This document shows, one piece after another, positions 26,331 through 36,244 of a DNA stretch of 64,000 bases. Within the stretch, counting starts at the first letter, position 1. Every line of letters begins with the position of its first letter. Below the pieces are notes generated by a model, which saw only the letters and a list, made by a program, of their open reading frames with translations, ran no database searches and was not told the DNA's origin. The position numbers were made by a program, and so were the translations under genes. The DNA comes from CBDFLA01 sp965248915 (GTDB lineage Bacteria > Pseudomonadota > Alphaproteobacteria > M2410): positions 868,001 through 932,000 of the forward strand of contig OZ252216.1 of NCBI GenBank assembly GCA_965248915.1. The letters are read 5' to 3'.

Positions 26331-26993
26331 ATGTCGGATCGTGATATTTACGAGTTGATGAGCACACAGCGTGCGGTGCGCAAGCTAAGATCTGATCCGA
26401 TACCTGATGAGGTCTTGCAGCGGGTCATGAAAGCCGCAACCTGGGCACCGAGCGGCGGCAATCGTCAGCCTTGGCGTATGGTCATAGTGCGCTATCCGGA
26501 GAAGAAGGCAGCCTTGGGCAAGCTATATGGCGAGCGTTGGACGCGGTTTTCTGGTTTCTACCGCAAAGGTATAGAGGGGTTGCCAGCGGATCAAAAAGCT
26601 AAAGAAGAACGCACCATCGCTGCCGGCGACTACTTGTGTGAACACTTCGCGGAGATCCCTGTCATTGCCATCGCCTGCTTCAACCCTAATCTTATGGCGA
26701 TTACCGATGCGAAGCTCAACCGTCCATCTGTTGTCGGCGGCGGTTCGGTTTACCCAGCCGTCCAAAACCTACTTTTGGCATGTCGAGCCGAAGGATTAGG
26801 CTGCGTTCTCACAACACTTCTGTGTGAGGTGGAAGAAGAAGTGAAATCACTCCTCAACATGCCCGAGGATTGGTACACAGCTGCTGCGGTTCCGATTGGC
26901 TATGCCGTCGGTCAGGGACATGGCCCCATTGCAAGAATGCCAGTAGAAGAACTCTTCTTTGAAGACGAATGGGAAACGGCTCTTTCGAAATAG
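26331..26993 (+). CDS. Nitroreductase family flavoprotein
   Basis: A 220-residue FMN-dependent NAD(P)H oxidoreductase of the nitroreductase fold. It starts MSDRDIYELMSTQRAVRKL, the FMN-binding Arg/Ser region of the family. Next come ATWAPSGGNRQPWRMV and, later, GGGSVYPAVQNLLLACRAEGLGCVLTTL. I use the ATG at 26331 with an AAAGGC upstream; the frame is open 24 codons further, but that part is Cys/Phe-rich and not homologous. Substrates could be nitroaromatics, quinones or a metabolic enone. It ends convergently with the deacetylase gene. Confidence 0.88.
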   Translation: MSDRDIYELMSTQRAVRKLRSDPIPDEVLQRVMKAATWAPSGGNRQPWRMVIVRYPEKKAALGKLYGERWTRFSGFYRKGIEGLPADQKAKEERTIAAGDYLCEHFAEIPVIAIACFNPNLMAITDAKLNRPSVVGGGSVYPAVQNLLLACRAEGLGCVLTTLLCEVEEEVKSLLNMPEDWYTAAAVPIGYAVGQGHGPIARMPVEELFFEDEWETALSK

Positions 26994-27008
26994 CCCATGC
27001 TCAAGCGT

Positions 27009-28559
27009 TCAGCGCCGCTCATAGACCTGTCGGACCTGAGGCGTCGTTGGGGCGAACAATTGCGAAACCGTCACAAAGACATAACCTTGGTCCCGCAAGG
27101 ACGTGATGGCCTCAGGCATGGCATCAACCGTTGTCCGATGAATGTCGTGCAAGAGGATGATGGAGCCACTTGGTGGTGAATTGGACGTTCGTTGCGCAAC
27201 GATTTGCGCGTTGAGAACCCGCCAATCCAAAGTGTCGTGGTTCCATAAGATGACAGGCATGTCGATCTGGTTGAGGACCCGGTTGTTGTATTCGCCGTAA
27301 GGTGGGCGAAAGAGGTCCGTGGACAATCCAGTTTGGAGCAGGAGTGCTTCATTTGTTCGATCAATTTGAGAACGAACTTGTGCGTCGCTGAGTCGAATGA
27401 GCCTTGGATGGCTCCAAGAGTGATTGCCAACCTCATGTCCATCAACAATCATGCGTTTAACATCATCTGCGTGAAACTTGATCCTGTGCCCCACAAGGAA
27501 GAACGTCGCGGGCACTTCGTGGTCCGCAAGCGTATCCAAAAGGCGACCCGTATAGTGTCCGGGACCATCGTCAAAGGTCAGCGCAACGCATTTCTGAATG
27601 AAGCAATCGGGAAACAAAGGGGTATTGTCACCGGGCAATTCGTCCTCGATGGATGCCACCACAGCAATCGGTTCCAAGGGCCGGGTCTCAAATGTCGCGG
27701 CGGCTGGCTTAGTGACCGCACTCCGGATGGATGGGTTCAGCATGTGGGAAAGCGCGTCAAATTCGACTTGTGCTTGGACGATGCCTTCCCGGCTAGGATC
27801 GATCAATGACTCTGCAAATGATAACATCAAGGTCCCGTCGCTCGTAAAAGCGAACTCGGAATTGTGCGTTTCTTCAATCAAGCTTTGCGTGTCGATTTGT
27901 TCGAGCTGTTGCTGCAATTGCCCATCGTCTGTCGGGTCACTTTCGCGAGAAGTAAAGAAACGATCAAGTCTCATCTCGGCTTGTAATTTGAGATCTTGCC
28001 GGACGTGCTTTGTAACTTCGTTAAGGTAATTGCTTTCAGGCTGGAACATATCTGCGAGTTTCAGCCGTCGACCTGTTGTTTTCTCATAGATGCGGGTGTG
28101 TGATGCGCGCCAGCCTTTTTCGTCAATGTAGTGACCATACTCAAAAGAAAATGCGATGTAATCATCGGTTTCAAACGCCAGATCGAAAATCATATTGAGT
28201 TCGTAAGTCGACGTCTCAACATCCGAACCATCAATTTGCGTTTGAGATTCCGTTGATCGAACTTTGGTCAGTCCTTGAAGTTGTAGATCGACGAACGCTT
28301 GCAGGTCCGTATTGATGCGATCGACCTTAAGGACCGGGCGCGAGATATAAATGTGAGTGCGACCGTCGTCGGATTTTCGCAGTGTCGTCAGCGTTGAGAA
28401 AGTGAAGTCACTGGGAGGTGTAGCGGCTTCAACGAGTTCTGCTGCCGGCACAATTGGCCTGTCAGGCGTAACTCGCTCAGCCTGCCACAGGCCAACCGCC
28501 ATTACGGCGACGAAACTCGCCGCAAATGCCAATTTCAGAATGCCCCAAAAACCGCCCAC
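27009..28559 (-). CDS. DUF3298-like/polysaccharide deacetylase fusion protein
   Basis: A 516-residue envelope protein. It has an N-terminal signal anchor (LKLAFAASFVAVMAVGLW), then an RsiV/DUF3298-type domain (about residues 55-285). That domain has the characteristic FSFEYGHYIDEKGW, GRRLKLADMF and AFTSDGTLMLSF blocks. The C-terminal NodB deacetylase domain shows TFDDGP, HEVGNHSWSHPRL, RPPYGEYN and LLHDIH, with the catalytic Asp and metal His-His-Asp set complete. It probably deacetylates a cell-wall or capsular glycan outside the inner membrane. The start is GTG at 28559 after GGGGATAAAAAG. It is divergent from tamA. Confidence 0.85.
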   Translation of the reverse strand: MGGFWGILKLAFAASFVAVMAVGLWQAERVTPDRPIVPAAELVEAATPPSDFTFSTLTTLRKSDDGRTHIYISRPVLKVDRINTDLQAFVDLQLQGLTKVRSTESQTQIDGSDVETSTYELNMIFDLAFETDDYIAFSFEYGHYIDEKGWRASHTRIYEKTTGRRLKLADMFQPESNYLNEVTKHVRQDLKLQAEMRLDRFFTSRESDPTDDGQLQQQLEQIDTQSLIEETHNSEFAFTSDGTLMLSFAESLIDPSREGIVQAQVEFDALSHMLNPSIRSAVTKPAAATFETRPLEPIAVVASIEDELPGDNTPLFPDCFIQKCVALTFDDGPGHYTGRLLDTLADHEVPATFFLVGHRIKFHADDVKRMIVDGHEVGNHSWSHPRLIRLSDAQVRSQIDRTNEALLLQTGLSTDLFRPPYGEYNNRVLNQIDMPVILWNHDTLDWRVLNAQIVAQRTSNSPPSGSIILLHDIHRTTVDAMPEAITSLRDQGYVFVTVSQLFAPTTPQVRQVYERR

Positions 28560-28874
28560 CTTTTTATCCCCACGAGGTGCCGTCCAGGGTCAAATCTTGC
28601 CTTGATCCGCGAGCAAACGCAAGAAAAGCTCGATGCGTTGCGAAGGGAACAGAAATTCGGTTGATTGCGAGGCATCGAAAGTCTCCCATGGCATCAATGT
28701 ACCGGACCCAAGATGGTTGATAGATGCACCATAACCTGCAATTCTGAAAACGAATGCCAAATGTGTGCTAAGTGGCTTTGGCGTCATCGAGCGAGCCGAT
28801 TTTCTACTGATTGTGATTGTTACCATTGGGAAAAATGTCATCATTTCGCCTGTGTTGAAAGTTATTCTGAGTCA
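28560..28874. other. Divergent intergenic region between the deacetylase gene and tamA
   Basis: About 315 bases that should carry promoters for both directions. An in-frame upward extension of tamA to 28665 is open but Cys/His/Trp-rich and precedes a good signal peptide, so I read it as non-coding. No inverted repeat or hairpin stood out. Confidence 0.5.
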
Positions 28875-30677
28875 ATGTTGACTTCCCCGCGTGCCGTTTC
28901 CAAACGACCTCTTGCATTGAAAGCATGCCTTGTGGCCGTGGTTGCGCTCTTGTGCACCGTTTGGACCGATGGAACCTTCGCGGACGATGAATTCACGTGT
29001 GGCGGATATATCGACTCCGATCGAGAACTGGATCAGGAGACATGTGATCTCCTTGATGATTTCGTGTCGATATCAAAAGAGCAGTCCCAATCACCGTTAG
29101 AAAAGAGACGAGCGATGAAGCGGGTCGCTACGGAGCTCAAGAAAATTCTCGTTTCAAGGGGTTACTACACGGCGGTTGTCACGCCATCGCCTTTTTCAAA
29201 TCAAACCACGGATCCCAGTTTTCGTGTCAATCGCGGTGTTCGATTCAAGGTAGAAGGATATGTCGCCACCTTCACTGGGTCGTTACAGCCGTCGGACATC
29301 CCTCAACCAAAAGATCTGGACATCAAAATTACGAGTTCATCGTTGGGAGATCACATTGTCGATGTGCAAAATGCCTATTTGTCTCACCTTAGGAACAATG
29401 GATACCCATTCGCGTTGGTCGTCGACCGCGTCGTAGATATCCAAAAGGACGAAGGAACAGCTGTCGTCAGGTTCAAGATTGAGGAAGGTGATTTATGCGT
29501 CTTTGGGCCTGTCGAGATTGATGGACTGAGCTATGTAGAAGAGTCATACGTGCGCTCTTACATTGATTTGACCTCCGGTAGTCTTTGCAGTCTGAAAGCG
29601 ATGCAAGACCAGAAGGCAAAACTAGCAAAGACCGGTCTTCTTTCATCTGTGGAGGTCGAGCCACAGACAATTTCGTCCGTTGGACCCGAAACACCCATCA
29701 TGATCCGTGTTGTCGAAAGGCCCCACAGAACGATTGGCGCTGGTGTGTCATATGAATCGAACATCGGATTTGGGGGTCAGATCAGTTGGGAACACCGCAA
29801 TCTTCTGCGTCGTGGAGAACAATTGCGATTTGAGTTGAAAGCCAAGGAGATTTCACAGTCAGCGGAATTCGGATTCCGCAAGAGATATCAAAAGAGAAGT
29901 GTCGTACTCTTTGGTGGCGTGGCGTTTGAGCATGACACAAAGGACGCATTCGACGCCTCACAAATCAATATTCACGCGGGATACGAAAGACCGTTCTTAA
30001 AGAATTGGCGATTAACCTATGCGGTGGAAGTCCAATACTCAGAGGTTGAAGCAGCTGGCGTGCTCGAAAAGGGGTTAGAAGTCTCTCTCCCAACCAAGTT
30101 GAAGCGGGGGGTGGTCGACAATGGATTGGATCCAAAAAGAGGTTATCGGCTAACCTTTGAAATCGAACCTGTACAATCGGCTGTTGGTGATGGTGTAACC
30201 TTTGTAAGGCTCGATGGCCGGGGCAGTAAGTATTTGCCACTGGATGAGCGGCAGAAATCATCCGTAGCAATCTGGGGGCATGTCGGGTCGACGATGGGTG
30301 CGCCGCTCCCAGACATTCCGGCAACCAGGCGATACTATGGTGGGGGATCACAATCTGTTCGCGCGATTGAGTTTGAGCGTCTCGGCGAAATTGGCGTGAC
30401 CGGTGCGCCGATTGGCGGTCGTTCGATTCTCGAAGGAGGCATTGAGGTCAGGTCAGACATTGCTGAGAATTGGGGCGTCGCGGTGTTTGCAGAAGGAGGA
30501 TTAAGCTCCGCGGCAGATTTTACCAGTCTTGACGGTGACGTATTGTGGGGAGGAGGGGTTGGCCTGCGCTATCGCACCCCGATCGGACCTTTGCGCATCG
30601 ATGTTGCGACGCCCTTCAATCCTCGTTCCTTTGACGATCCAATTCAGCTCTATATTGGGCTGGGGCAGGCTTTCTGA
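28875..30677 (+). CDS. tamA: Outer-membrane translocation/assembly factor TamA
   Basis: A 600-residue Omp85-family protein. The signal peptide (RPLALKACLVAVVALLCTVW...TFA) is followed by POTRA domains (about residues 55-270; for example SLCSLKAMQDQKAKLAKTGLLSSVEVEPQ). A C-terminal 16-strand barrel comes next, with the VRAIEFERLGEIG region typical of the Omp85 L6 loop neighbourhood, ending FGLGQAF-like (IGLGQAF). With TamB it helps insert autotransporters and other outer-membrane proteins and takes part in phospholipid homeostasis. The ATG at 28875 is chosen for the signal peptide. The stop overlaps the tamB start by one base. Confidence 0.92.
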   Translation: MLTSPRAVSKRPLALKACLVAVVALLCTVWTDGTFADDEFTCGGYIDSDRELDQETCDLLDDFVSISKEQSQSPLEKRRAMKRVATELKKILVSRGYYTAVVTPSPFSNQTTDPSFRVNRGVRFKVEGYVATFTGSLQPSDIPQPKDLDIKITSSSLGDHIVDVQNAYLSHLRNNGYPFALVVDRVVDIQKDEGTAVVRFKIEEGDLCVFGPVEIDGLSYVEESYVRSYIDLTSGSLCSLKAMQDQKAKLAKTGLLSSVEVEPQTISSVGPETPIMIRVVERPHRTIGAGVSYESNIGFGGQISWEHRNLLRRGEQLRFELKAKEISQSAEFGFRKRYQKRSVVLFGGVAFEHDTKDAFDASQINIHAGYERPFLKNWRLTYAVEVQYSEVEAAGVLEKGLEVSLPTKLKRGVVDNGLDPKRGYRLTFEIEPVQSAVGDGVTFVRLDGRGSKYLPLDERQKSSVAIWGHVGSTMGAPLPDIPATRRYYGGGSQSVRAIEFERLGEIGVTGAPIGGRSILEGGIEVRSDIAENWGVAVFAEGGLSSAADFTSLDGDVLWGGGVGLRYRTPIGPLRIDVATPFNPRSFDDPIQLYIGLGQAF

Positions 30678-33600
30678 TGAAAAAACTTCGTACCATCACG
30701 CTTTGGGTTGTCGCTGTCTTTAGCACGTTGGCTCTGCTGATTCTCGGCCTTCTGCAAGTACCTGCGGTTCAATCACAAGTCATTGCAAAATTGATGGAAG
30801 GTCTTTCCACCTCAACAGGCGCGACCGTTGAGGTGAAGCATCGTTATGGATTCTTTCCGTGGATCATCGAGTTTGATCACTTGAAACTTGAGACCGAAAA
30901 CCAACTCACCGCCGAATTGAACAATGTTCGGCTGCGTTGGTCTCCTTTGGCTCTCTTGCGCGGTCGAATCGTGGTCAAGGAGGCGCTTTCAGAACAGTTG
31001 GTTCTAACACTTCCTGAAGAAAAGGAACGGTCCGAACCGTCCACAATCGATATTCCTGACCTTGCGAGCCTGCCTGATTTGAAATTCGACGAAATCTCGA
31101 TCTCCGACGTCACAATTCTCGATCAACAAGGCAATACGCTTTCGTCTCTCATACTAGACGCCTATGGTCAATTCGACGGGCGTTCGCAACTTGTCACAAT
31201 CAGTCTGGGATCGGTTGATAAATCCCAGGACGAAGTCTTGCTGCACATCTCTCGCGACTTGCACAGAGATACGTTTGTTTTGGGTGGCAGCGTCAGCTTG
31301 ACAAAAACCGGGATCTTGCAAGCCTCTCTATGGGACTCAGACATCACCTCCATTTCGGCAACTGTTGAAGGTGACGGTCCTGCATCTGATTGGGCCGGCC
31401 GTCTAGGATTCGTGGTAGACGATGTTGCTGTTGGCGAGTTTGGCCTACGCTGTCGTTGCGTCAAAGATTGGGAACTTGCACTAAACGGTGATCTCAAGGG
31501 CAGCGCACTAGATGGCATCAATGACCTTTTGGCAGATGCATCGGCTCTAGGTGTCAATTTGGAGCTGGCAAAAGGCGAGCCAGAGGACCAAGTCGTTGTT
31601 GTCACTCTTGACCTAGAGAAAGGCTCTCTCACATCCACAACCTCTGGCGAAGTAAGTCTTTTCCCGACGACCGCGAAGCGAATTGATTTTCGGTTGCAGG
31701 GCGAAGTAAGAGGGGCTCTTTTGGGCATCCCTCAAGAGTATTTGCCCGCTCAATGGTCCGCATCCGGCCATCTCAATAGCGAAGGAGAAGTGCAAATCCC
31801 AACCTTCATGTTGAAGACCACACCATTGTTCGCTGAGCTTTCCGACGCTGCCTTCTTGAGCGACGATTTGATGCGAGCCGCATTTACAGGGCAATTTGAG
31901 GCCGACTTCCTTCCGCCCTCAGAAGCAATGCCAACAGGCTCCGATGTGTTGGAGTTTGGCGGGGATGTGGTGCTATCGCGCGATCAAAAACTCACTCTCA
32001 CAAACAGCACAGTGTCACTTCCTGAAAGAAAGATCACGTCGTCGATTGAGATGAGCTACGACCTCACCGCTGATCGTTTGGGAGTTCTAGTGGAGACTAC
32101 GGCGTCACACCCCGTCTTGCTCAACGGATCTGAGTTCACCATCGAAGAGCCAATCGCCCTCAATGCCGAGGTAAAGGGAGTTCGATCGGGCGGGACTGCA
32201 AACTTCTCTTTGGCTTTGCCACAAAGCACTTACAATGACTATGACATACCGCCGCTGGCGGCCAAGGGACACCTGCGCAATTGGGTTGAAGCGCTTCAGG
32301 CTGAGGTGGCAATCACCGCAACGAAGGCGACGCCATCGGTCACGACGGCCGATCTGGCACTTGTCTATGATGCGAGCGAAAAGACCGGATGCCTACTCTC
32401 AGCATCCGCCAACATTGCTGGTGTCGACTTCGGCGGCGAAGCGACGTCTTGCGTTGAACACGCGGCCAATACCGACAACAACAAATACCAAGCTTCAACA
32501 ACTCTGAAACAAGCGTACTGGCTGGATCAATTTGTTGCAGCCATCGCTCTCGAAGCCGAATGGCGCGCAGGTCCAACTGGCTTGAGTTGGGCAGGGAAGG
32601 TATCCGGAACCGATTTGAGCGCCTCGGGCGTATTGGTCAATCGACTGACTGCAACCGCCAAAGGTGTTCAAACCGAAAAGGGGATGTCAGGCGATCTTTC
32701 AACGTTCGAAGTAACTCTTCAGTCACAAGATTACGAACTGAAACAACCTGCCGAGTTTAACTTCAATGAAACCGGTGTTGAGATTTCAGGTTTAGAAATT
32801 GTCACCGACGATCAAGGCCGCGCTGTTGTCTCTGAGCTAACACTAGGTGATGCGATTGTCGTAGAAGGGCAACTTGAGTCTTTCGTTCTTCCGGTGGTTC
32901 CAGCGATTGCAAACGGCGCATTCTCCATCAACTCAAAAATTGCAGACCCTGAAGCCACAGTCGATGTCACCCTAACGTCCAACGTTGAGGGGTTGCCTCC
33001 CTCTGAGCTTGAATTGATGAGCCAGTGGCGCAAGGGTGTGGTGCTAGGACATGCCAATTTACGGGTTGCCAAAGGAAGCAAAGAAATCTCGGCGGCGCGT
33101 TTTGCCGAATGGCGCATTCCAATGTCGTGGTCGCGCGGCGGTGAGGGTCAGCAATGGCAAGTCGGGGCGGCTGAAGCCAAGCTCACCTATGACGGCGCCA
33201 TTGACCCAATTTTAGCACTTCTGCCCACCTCCGCACATGAACTTGGTGGGCAGTTGGTCATGGACTCCGCCTTGTCCATCAATTCTTCAGGGTCAAACTG
33301 GAGCGGCACAGTGGCGCTTCGCGACGCGACCTACGTTTACGAACGCGGTGGCGTTGTTTTGGAAGATTTTGACTTGTCAATGGAGGTCAAGGGACAAGGT
33401 CTTGATCTAGCTGGTGATATGAAGATTTCCCAAAATGGTCAAGCGGACAAGAACACCACAACCACTTATCTCATTGGAAGTGGTCAAGCGGATTTCAGCT
33501 CTGTCGAAAACTGGCAAGTCGCCCTCGATGTTGAAATGGAAGACAGCCCTCTTTTGCGTCACTCATATTATGAGGGCACGGCAAGTGGACGCTTGAAGCT

Positions 33601-34498
33601 TCGTGCAAATCCAAAGGTGGCCCTCCTGGAGGGTCACATCCATTTCGACCGTGTTGACCTGACAATTCCGCCTCCTGGTCCAAAGCAAGTGGTGGATCTC
33701 AAGATTGTGATGGTTGACGACGAGGGCAATCCAGTTGACGCCATTCAAAATCGCGAGTCGGTCTCATGGCTTCCGGAACTTGAAATCGATCTGACGCTCA
33801 AAGCCGATGATCGCTTCATCCTTCGTGGTCGAGGGTTGGAAATCGAATGGCAGGGCCAAGGCAAGATTGAAGGACCTGTAGCGACCGCAATGCCGCAAGG
33901 CACGATGGATGTGGTCAGAGGCCATATTGACTTTGGGGGGCGCCAATTCAACATTGAAAAAGGTCATCTGTCACTTCCAAAAAGTGCGATCAATGATGGC
34001 AGCATTGAGATTGTGGCACGGCACAACGTTTCGGATGGAACTGTTGCGCGAATTCGAATTGAAGGAACGGTGGGCGCGCCAGAGATTAGTTTCGAGTCTG
34101 ATCCGCCCAAACCAAAAGAGGAAGTTGTCGCACTCGTCTTGTTTGGTAAACCACTCAAGGATCTAGGACCTATGGAGGCGTTGCGAACCGGAGCTGCTAT
34201 CGCGCAGGTCTCGGGTCGAATTGGATCGTTCGATGGCGGCATACTGGGTCGGGCGAGGCAGATGATCGGCATCGACTACCTCAACATCGACCCTCAAGGG
34301 GGCGAAGGGGATACCCCGATCGTGACCGCCGGCAAGTATCTTGGCAATGGAGTTTTCTTGAAAATCACAGAAGGATTGGAAGAACAACAAGGTGCCATCA
34401 GCCTTGAGTATTCAATCACAGACGAATTCACGATCAAGACGGAAGTCGGTGAAACGTCCAACACCGAGGGGTCTATTCTCTGGGAGCGAGATTACTAG
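30677..34498 (+). CDS. tamB: Translocation/assembly module TamB (AsmA-like, DUF490)
   Basis: A 1273-residue inner-membrane-anchored periplasmic protein with one N-terminal TM helix (ITLWVVAVFSTLALLILGLL). A very long repetitive beta-strand region predicted to form the hydrophobic taco-like groove follows. The C-terminal DUF490 domain starts around residue 940, with GQGKIEGPVATAMPQGTMDVVRGHIDFGG and the ending EVGETSNTEGSILWERDY. TamB spans the periplasm to partner TamA and is implicated in phospholipid transport to the outer membrane. TGATG overlap with tamA indicates coupled translation. The gene is full length for the family. Confidence 0.93.
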   Translation: MKKLRTITLWVVAVFSTLALLILGLLQVPAVQSQVIAKLMEGLSTSTGATVEVKHRYGFFPWIIEFDHLKLETENQLTAELNNVRLRWSPLALLRGRIVVKEALSEQLVLTLPEEKERSEPSTIDIPDLASLPDLKFDEISISDVTILDQQGNTLSSLILDAYGQFDGRSQLVTISLGSVDKSQDEVLLHISRDLHRDTFVLGGSVSLTKTGILQASLWDSDITSISATVEGDGPASDWAGRLGFVVDDVAVGEFGLRCRCVKDWELALNGDLKGSALDGINDLLADASALGVNLELAKGEPEDQVVVVTLDLEKGSLTSTTSGEVSLFPTTAKRIDFRLQGEVRGALLGIPQEYLPAQWSASGHLNSEGEVQIPTFMLKTTPLFAELSDAAFLSDDLMRAAFTGQFEADFLPPSEAMPTGSDVLEFGGDVVLSRDQKLTLTNSTVSLPERKITSSIEMSYDLTADRLGVLVETTASHPVLLNGSEFTIEEPIALNAEVKGVRSGGTANFSLALPQSTYNDYDIPPLAAKGHLRNWVEALQAEVAITATKATPSVTTADLALVYDASEKTGCLLSASANIAGVDFGGEATSCVEHAANTDNNKYQASTTLKQAYWLDQFVAAIALEAEWRAGPTGLSWAGKVSGTDLSASGVLVNRLTATAKGVQTEKGMSGDLSTFEVTLQSQDYELKQPAEFNFNETGVEISGLEIVTDDQGRAVVSELTLGDAIVVEGQLESFVLPVVPAIANGAFSINSKIADPEATVDVTLTSNVEGLPPSELELMSQWRKGVVLGHANLRVAKGSKEISAARFAEWRIPMSWSRGGEGQQWQVGAAEAKLTYDGAIDPILALLPTSAHELGGQLVMDSALSINSSGSNWSGTVALRDATYVYERGGVVLEDFDLSMEVKGQGLDLAGDMKISQNGQADKNTTTTYLIGSGQADFSSVENWQVALDVEMEDSPLLRHSYYEGTASGRLKLRANPKVALLEGHIHFDRVDLTIPPPGPKQVVDLKIVMVDDEGNPVDAIQNRESVSWLPELEIDLTLKADDRFILRGRGLEIEWQGQGKIEGPVATAMPQGTMDVVRGHIDFGGRQFNIEKGHLSLPKSAINDGSIEIVARHNVSDGTVARIRIEGTVGAPEISFESDPPKPKEEVVALVLFGKPLKDLGPMEALRTGAAIAQVSGRIGSFDGGILGRARQMIGIDYLNIDPQGGEGDTPIVTAGKYLGNGVFLKITEGLEEQQGAISLEYSITDEFTIKTEVGETSNTEGSILWERDY

Positions 34499-34546
34499 TT
34501 CAACGTTGCTCAGAGCCAATGGACCGATACTGATGGCCAATTCAAT

Positions 34547-36244
34547 TCAACTTTCCGGCTGATCGATTTTTCGCTTTCTGCATCGCCATGTTGTGACAAT
34601 TTCCTCCAGAAAATCGTCGTCTTGATTCGAATCCTGTGTGGCATCAGAGTCATCCACAGATTTCCCGGTCGGTTGGTATTTCTTGTCCAGATGGTTGAAC
34701 GTCAATCGCATTGGAAGAGATACGCCTTCACCGATGGCAATCGCTTCTGTGTCACCAAGCGATGGAAGAAAATCAAGCAGGTTACCGGACGATACCGAAA
34801 CCGCCGCGTTTACAAATTGTTGATCCACTTGATTTGTCATGCGCATTGCAAACACTGTGTTACACTGGGACAAAATAGTGGCGGAGATCTCACTTGGGCG
34901 CTGACTGACCAATCCCAGAGAAACGCCGTACTTGCGGCCCTCCTTTGCAATCCTCGATAAGGCCCTCTTTGTGGGTTCAAAGCCGAGACTGTTATCTCTC
35001 GGCACATATCTGTGTGCTTCTTCACATACTAAAGTCAGTGGGACCTGGCCATTGCTCCAGATTGCTAGTTCAAATGCCATTCTCGCAAGAACAGAGACGA
35101 CTACATTTACAATTTCTGAAGGGACACCTGAAAGATCCACAATCGTAATGGGTTTTCCGTTCTTTGGAATTCGAAATATTCGGGAGAGAACCTCGGTCAT
35201 GTTGTCTAGAACCTGAAGATTACCAAACATGAATGCGTAGCGCCCGTCTACACTCAGATGTTCGATGCGATTCTTTAATCTTCGAAATGGCAAGACATCA
35301 TTTGTACGGCTGAGTTTTCCGGCCATATTATCGAGCAGGATCATGACATCGGACATGCGGTACGGGGTTGGTGTGTCCAATGACACACGCGTTAAGGATC
35401 CCATACGTCTCAGTGAGACCGATGAGTTGCCGCCACCGCCACTCGAGTAGAGGCGTTTTGCTTCGGGTATTAGACTGCCCAAAATGTCAATCTGCTCTTC
35501 CCGCAATGAGTCAGTGCCCACGAGCACTTCAACGATTTCCTCTTGATTGAGCAACCAGTATGGGAGATCGAGGTTTTCAGGGGTAATCACTTCTGCAGCG
35601 TTGCCAAAAGTGGATCTATATTCACCATGTGGATCGAGCAGGACAACGCGCGCATTGTCTGACTGTTGCAAGATGCCACGAAGAATAAGGGCTAGACCAC
35701 AAGACTTCCCGGACCCCGTTGTGCCGAGCACTGCGAAATGCTTCGAAAGAAGTTGATCAACAAGAATATGGGCGTTCATAGATGGATTCTGATGAAGCAC
35801 ACCTATGGCAACTTTCGCCCTCTTGCCAGGATCATAGACCATCTTGATTTCTGATTTTGTGGCGGGATAGGCCTTGTCGCCCAGTGATGGGTAGTTGGAT
35901 ATGCCACGGCGGAACAGGCTTTGGTACTGGTCAGGTGTATCTTGAATTTCGCCAACCAGTTCCAGTTCGGCAAGTCTCATTTCCGGATCGGCCAAATCGG
36001 TTGACGGCATCGGTGTGCTCAATCCTGAAATGACGCCAACAACGATCGACTGTGGCGTCCTTATTGTCACCAGAGTCCCAAGTTCTGCACGTCCCGATTC
36101 AGTCTCTAGTCCCCCAATCACACCAGTGTCAATTTGGAGTATTGCCTGGGATCCATTGAGGGAGACCATCTTCCCAATCGCAGGTCGAATGACCGCTAGG
36201 GGCTCAATCTCATCCACTTTTTGCACGGCTTGAGGCTTGTTCAT
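34547..36244 (-). CDS. HerA-type hexameric ATPase (DUF87)
   Basis: A 565-residue protein with the HerA architecture. It has an N-terminal HAS-barrel (about residues 15-90), then the FtsK/HerA ATPase core with Walker A GTTGSGKS (174-181), LLDPHGEYRS, Walker B LTLVCEEAHRYVP, and the VSQRPSEISATILSQCNT motif. HerA ATPases are DNA translocases usually paired with the NurA nuclease, or with Sir2/DUF4297 effectors in phage defence. None of these is adjacent; instead the gene directly follows a histidine kinase and overlaps its stop (ATGA). I chose the ATG at 36244 for that overlap. The acidic Asp/Ser-rich tail (residues about 525-550) is unusual. Confidence 0.82.
   Translation of the reverse strand: MNKPQAVQKVDEIEPLAVIRPAIGKMVSLNGSQAILQIDTGVIGGLETESGRAELGTLVTIRTPQSIVVGVISGLSTPMPSTDLADPEMRLAELELVGEIQDTPDQYQSLFRRGISNYPSLGDKAYPATKSEIKMVYDPGKRAKVAIGVLHQNPSMNAHILVDQLLSKHFAVLGTTGSGKSCGLALILRGILQQSDNARVVLLDPHGEYRSTFGNAAEVITPENLDLPYWLLNQEEIVEVLVGTDSLREEQIDILGSLIPEAKRLYSSGGGGNSSVSLRRMGSLTRVSLDTPTPYRMSDVMILLDNMAGKLSRTNDVLPFRRLKNRIEHLSVDGRYAFMFGNLQVLDNMTEVLSRIFRIPKNGKPITIVDLSGVPSEIVNVVVSVLARMAFELAIWSNGQVPLTLVCEEAHRYVPRDNSLGFEPTKRALSRIAKEGRKYGVSLGLVSQRPSEISATILSQCNTVFAMRMTNQVDQQFVNAAVSVSSGNLLDFLPSLGDTEAIAIGEGVSLPMRLTFNHLDKKYQPTGKSVDDSDATQDSNQDDDFLEEIVTTWRCRKRKIDQPES

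Noticed and set aside
28665..28874. N-terminal extension of tamA
   Set aside because: Cys/His-rich and would bury the clear signal peptide starting at 28875.
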